Source of the DNA: Prunella strophiata
Lineage: Eukaryota > Chordata > Aves > Passeriformes > Prunellidae
Assembly (NCBI GenBank): GCA_036583965.1
Contig: JAZBQD010000031.1
Coordinates: 1,651,481-1,715,480, forward strand
Reading direction: 5' to 3'
DNA: 64,000 nucleotides
This document shows, piece after piece, positions 60,881-64,000 of the stretch. The position numbers and the translations under genes were made by a program. Numbering within the stretch: position 1 is the stretch's first letter; every line of letters starts with the position of its first letter. Under the pieces are notes generated by a model. It had not been told where the DNA came from, did no database searches, and saw nothing but the letters and a program-made list of their open reading frames with translations.

Positions 60881-62251
60881 GTAATGTATCACAGAGCCTG
60901 CCTGCAAGGCTTGGGCTTTGCTCAGGAGAGGTGGCAATTACGTAAGAATAAATTAGTGAAAACACCAGAGGTGCTGACAGCCTCAGGAGAAATGTGGAGG
61001 AATTATGAAAACGAATCCCTTGCTGTTCCAGATTTTTTGTGAAATACGTGTAATTTGTAGAATTCTGTCATCAGTGCAGTTACAAAGTTTTACTGGAAGA
61101 TCAGCTTTAAAAAGCAAAGTGAGAATTTTATAGGTGGAAGGAGAGTTGCATTTCCCTCCTTTGAGTATCCAAACTCAAATCTGGAATGAAACCTCAAAAC
61201 TGTAAATAAAGGAGATAGAGATATTGGCAGGTTCACAAACTTAGTGTGGTTTTTATCCTGGTTATACCTCTGCCCCTGACAGCTTTCCAAGGTTTTGCCC
61301 AGGGACAAGCGGCTGGAAAAAAGCCATATTTTTTGTTGATGATCAGGAAAAAATAAAAGTCACTTCAGAGTTAACCCTGATTGTAAGGAAATCAAAAGTG
61401 ACTCTGAACTTGTAGGAGGGAGACCCTCTGATTTGGATAAGATATTCTAAGGAGAATAAATCACCTCAGTGGCATGGATTCAACAAACTCCTGCCATTCA
61501 TAAAAAGTTTGATGCCTTTACTTAGATATTATGCAGAATTACTTTTGCAACACATGGGTGAACAGACATCCATATCTGCTTATTTCCAGTATTTTTAATT
61601 ATTTCAAATGTTCACTATTTTGTCTTAATTCTTAATAAGAAAAAAGCTCTTATTACATCATTTAACACGTTCCTGAAGTTTAACTAAATTTGTTTTTCTA
61701 CAAGTGGCTTCTCAAAGGGGTGGGAGAATAAAGCAAACTCAGTCCAAGGTGGGTGGAATTTAGTGTTTGGGGAGGAGGTTTGGAAAGAGATCAAAAAGAA
61801 AGAAGGGGAGCTTTAGATATATGGATCCTAGTGGAAGATGAATTTTTGTGTTTTCAAATCTCTGAAGTGCTTTCAGAAATTTTCTCCCATCTCTTTTCAA
61901 GCACTCCCCACCCCCTTGAGTCCTGCCAGTCCAAACTATGGGGGAAGATTCACAGGGAATGCCTTTGCCACTCCAGTACCTTAGAAATGACACTGATTTC
62001 TGTTAGGATTGCTGGAAGACAGGGATTTTTACTCCCAGACAAGTCTGATAATTGTCAGGGGAGGATTTCAGGCAAACCAGTGTTTGTACCTGTGCTACTT
62101 TCCCAAATGTTGGAGAGTGAAGAGGAAAGTGCTAAGTACTAACCCTGTTCCTCCAGTTATTCTACCTTCCTGAAAAAGGAAAAAAACCCTGAGTTACTGT
62201 AACTTCTCCAATGCATCAGATAAATGAGGGATCCATTTGCTTTTTTCGAAG
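60881..62251 (+). other. HMBOX1: HMBOX1 intron between exons 6 and 7 (1371 bp)
   Basis: A GT-AG intron interrupting codon 333 after its first base. No CR1 fragment or other recognisable repeat is visible; the sequence is AT-rich. Confidence 0.93.
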
Positions 62252-62346
62252 AAGCAGCAATCCTGGAGAGCCATGGAATAGATGTACAGAGTCCAGGAGG
62301 TCACTCCAACAGCGACGACGTGGACGGCAACGACTACTCGGAGCAG
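62252..62346 (+). CDS. HMBOX1: HMBOX1 coding exon 7 of window (start of acidic C-terminal tail)
   Basis: The acceptor is AAG ending at 62251 after a T-rich tract, and the donor is GT at 62347 (GTGAGC). The 95-bp exon completes Glu333 and encodes A-A-I-L-E-S-H-G-I-D-V-Q-S-P-G-G to D-Y-S-E-Q364, ending exactly between codons. The segment N-S-D-D-V-D-G-N-D is acidic. In mammalian HMBOX1 the protein continues with D-D-S-T-S-H and about 40 more residues; I do not find these downstream within the window, so the last exon(s) lie beyond 64000. Reading through the donor gives 34 further codons before a stop at 62449-62451. Confidence 0.95.
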
Positions 62347-64000
62347 GTGAGCACTGGAGCCTCGTGGCCCAAACAGGGAGGACTCAAACACATAAAAAGA
62401 CCCTTTTGCCTCTTAAAAATCCTGTTTTGTTTGGCTTTTCTGTCATTGTGATGGGGAGAGGGTGACAATCCAGTATTCACCCACGTGGATTTGTTGCCTC
62501 ACAACAGGACACTTGGCAAGTACGCAACGGGGAGGAGGAGGGACGATGTTCCGAGGGAGGCAGAGAAGCAGAGAAGGTAGAAGAAGACAGGAGGATCTGC
62601 TCCAAACAAGCAAGTTACACCCCTCACACCACACACAATGTCTGAGACACAGCAGGAGAGCCTCACCTCAGCCAGAGCCCTGCCTTACCCACTCTCTTCT
62701 TCCCCAGCACTCTGAGTTTCCCTCCCTCAGGAAGGGATGGACAGGTCTTTTACAGTCCTGTGTGTCACCCAAAATTTTCCCCAAAAAGCTGAGCACTTCT
62801 TGCACCTCTGATTTCTTTCTGCAAGAGAGGCTCTATTCTAGCCAGGGCCACCCCTGCTGTGAGCTGCTGACCCAGCCCCAGACATGAGCAGGAGGGAGCC
62901 CTGCCCAGGACCCTTCAGACCCTTGTGCCTTTCCCAGCAGGATTCTGAGCACTGAGCACCCTCCTGGAAGTTCCTGAGCTCCTTCTGTTCTGTGGGAGAA
63001 CCTTTCAGGAGCTTTCCTCAGACACTGGCAGACAAAGGGTGAAGGGTGGGGGGAAAGGATTTGATTTACTAAACTCTGACCTTTAATTGGCCCATTCCAT
63101 ATTGTTCTGCAAGAGTGTTCCACTATTCGGATTGTTTACATATTATCTGTCTTTTTGTTAATTTGTTTTTGCATTTTAATTCTTTCCTGTTCTCTCTTTT
63201 TCTTGGTTATTTTTAACCCTTGACATCAACTTCTTTTTTAAATTCTCTAGCAAAAGAATTCCCCTTCCCACACTCTGAGCCCTCACCTACCCTAAAGTTG
63301 GTGACCCTTCCTGACAGGTATTGCAACCCCTTCCCAATTTTCCTAGTGTTGGCCAAACCCCCAGGGCTCTGTGTGCTTGGCACCAGTGACTCAACCAGTT
63401 CACTCCTGCTTTTGAGAGGAGATATTTCTGTGCTACCCCACAGCTGGGCTGGATCACTTCTCCCTGCCTCTTTTGGGAGAAGCTGGGAGTTCTCCCTCTC
63501 CAAAGGCTGCTGGTGGAGTGGAACAGCAGCTGAGTGTCCTGGAATGAGTCCCTGGCACACTTGGCTCTGGCCCAGTGCAGCAGATCCCTGGCAGAGGCAT
63601 CCCCAGCTGCTCTGCTCCTGATGGGGATTGAGACCCTTTTTAGAGGTCAGCACCAGCAGATTTGGTGGGACCAACTTTTCTGGCTCTCACTGATGAGAAG
63701 CTGCTCTGTGACTGCCATAAAATATTTAGAAACCACTGCCAAGCCCAGAAAATTCCCTGTCAGACAGACAGGACTGGAATACTGAGGTGGAGCATGACAT
63801 AGACTCCTGAACTGTGTTTTTCTTCTGTGCATTAACCAGCATACTTTGAAAAAAGAAATAAATTGATTATTAAAATTTAAAGATCTTTGTTTAGATGCCT
63901 TAGAAATGACATTTCTCAATAATCTGGGCTCCTCTATGAGATGTAATTAGTCATTAGCAGCAAAGCAAATTAGGTGGCAAGTTCTCCTGATCACCATTTA
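62347..64000 (+). other. HMBOX1: HMBOX1 intron after exon 7, start only (or alternative 3' end)
   Basis: It begins GTGAGC at the exon 7 donor and runs past the window end. No acceptor followed by the expected D-D-S-T-S-H tail is found. If this intron is retained, a stop codon is met after 34 codons (62449-62451), so this could be an alternative terminal exon. A pyrimidine tract with AG near 63250 is seen but leads to no recognised coding sequence. Confidence 0.8.

Larger units (their letters stand above)
21123..64000 (+). other. HMBOX1: HMBOX1 locus, partial (first recognised coding exon to window end)
   Basis: Seven exons in order and in phase encode a protein that I recognise as HMBOX1/HOT1 by its N-terminal segment, POU-like helix-turn-helix and homeodomain with the N-W-F-A-N-R-R motif. 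The family member in human is about 420 residues; 364 codons are present here from the first in-frame ATG. HMBOX1 is a nuclear DNA-binding protein reported as a transcriptional repressor and as a direct binder of double-stranded telomeric TTAGGG repeats (known of the family, not shown here). All six complete introns start GT and end AG. The 5' untranslated exon(s), an expected upstream exon and the last coding exon(s) are not identified, so the locus is incomplete at both ends. Confidence 0.95.

Noticed and set aside
63220..63321. Pseudo-exon bounded by CTCTAG and CAG|GTATTG in the last intron
   Set aside because: Its translation does not match the expected HMBOX1 tail (D-D-S-T-S-H) and no other family is recognised.
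1..64000. Search for tRNA, rRNA, CRISPR arrays, LTR elements and DNA transposons
   Set aside because: Nothing meeting even a loose visual standard was seen; a short LTR fragment or an old DNA transposon could still be missed by eye.

Overview
The window is vertebrate nuclear DNA and almost certainly avian. Dispersed repeats throughout are 5'-truncated CR1 LINE copies, several ending in the bird-typical 3' ATTCTATG-like tail, and they lie on both strands. No bacterial-style gene packing, operon, CRISPR array or rRNA is visible. The recent-looking CR1 copies that share one 3' block would fit a songbird or related neoavian, but I cannot name the species.

The only protein-coding gene I can support is HMBOX1 (homeobox containing 1, also called HOT1, a telomere-repeat-binding homeodomain protein of the HNF1-like class), on the + strand. 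Seven consecutive coding exons are present: 21123-21602, 23661-23746, 32058-32168, 39415-39568, 58509-58591, 60785-60880 and 62252-62346. All junctions are GT-AG, all phases agree, and together they give 364 uninterrupted codons from the ATG at 21136. Exon 1 carries the N-terminal HNF1-type dimerisation-like segment and a Ser/Thr-rich linker. Exons 1-3 build the POU-specific-like helix-turn-helix domain. Exons 4-6 build the atypical homeodomain, with N-W-F-A-N-R-R in exon 6. Exon 7 begins the acidic tail. The final exon(s), roughly the last 45 residues in the human protein, and the upstream exon that should precede 21123 are not found here.

Layout: 1-21122 is non-coding DNA upstream of the first recognised coding exon, probably 5' intron, with several CR1 fragments and a CpG-bearing segment at about 13858-14180. 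The six complete introns are 2058, 8311, 7246, 18940, 2193 and 1371 bp. A seventh begins at 62347 and runs to the window end. About 21 CR1 fragments, a few microsatellites and several A/T tracts account for the visible repeats.

The points most worth a second look are: a pair of very similar, oppositely oriented CR1 copies flanking exon 4; a tandemly duplicated pyrimidine tract just before exon 3; a near-perfect 21-bp palindrome in intron 3; a CpG cluster with a strong donor site 7 kb upstream of the first coding exon; and an in-frame modular phase pattern that would allow domain-deleting isoforms. I found no convincing evidence of a wholly new gene system; everything beyond HMBOX1 and CR1 is inference.
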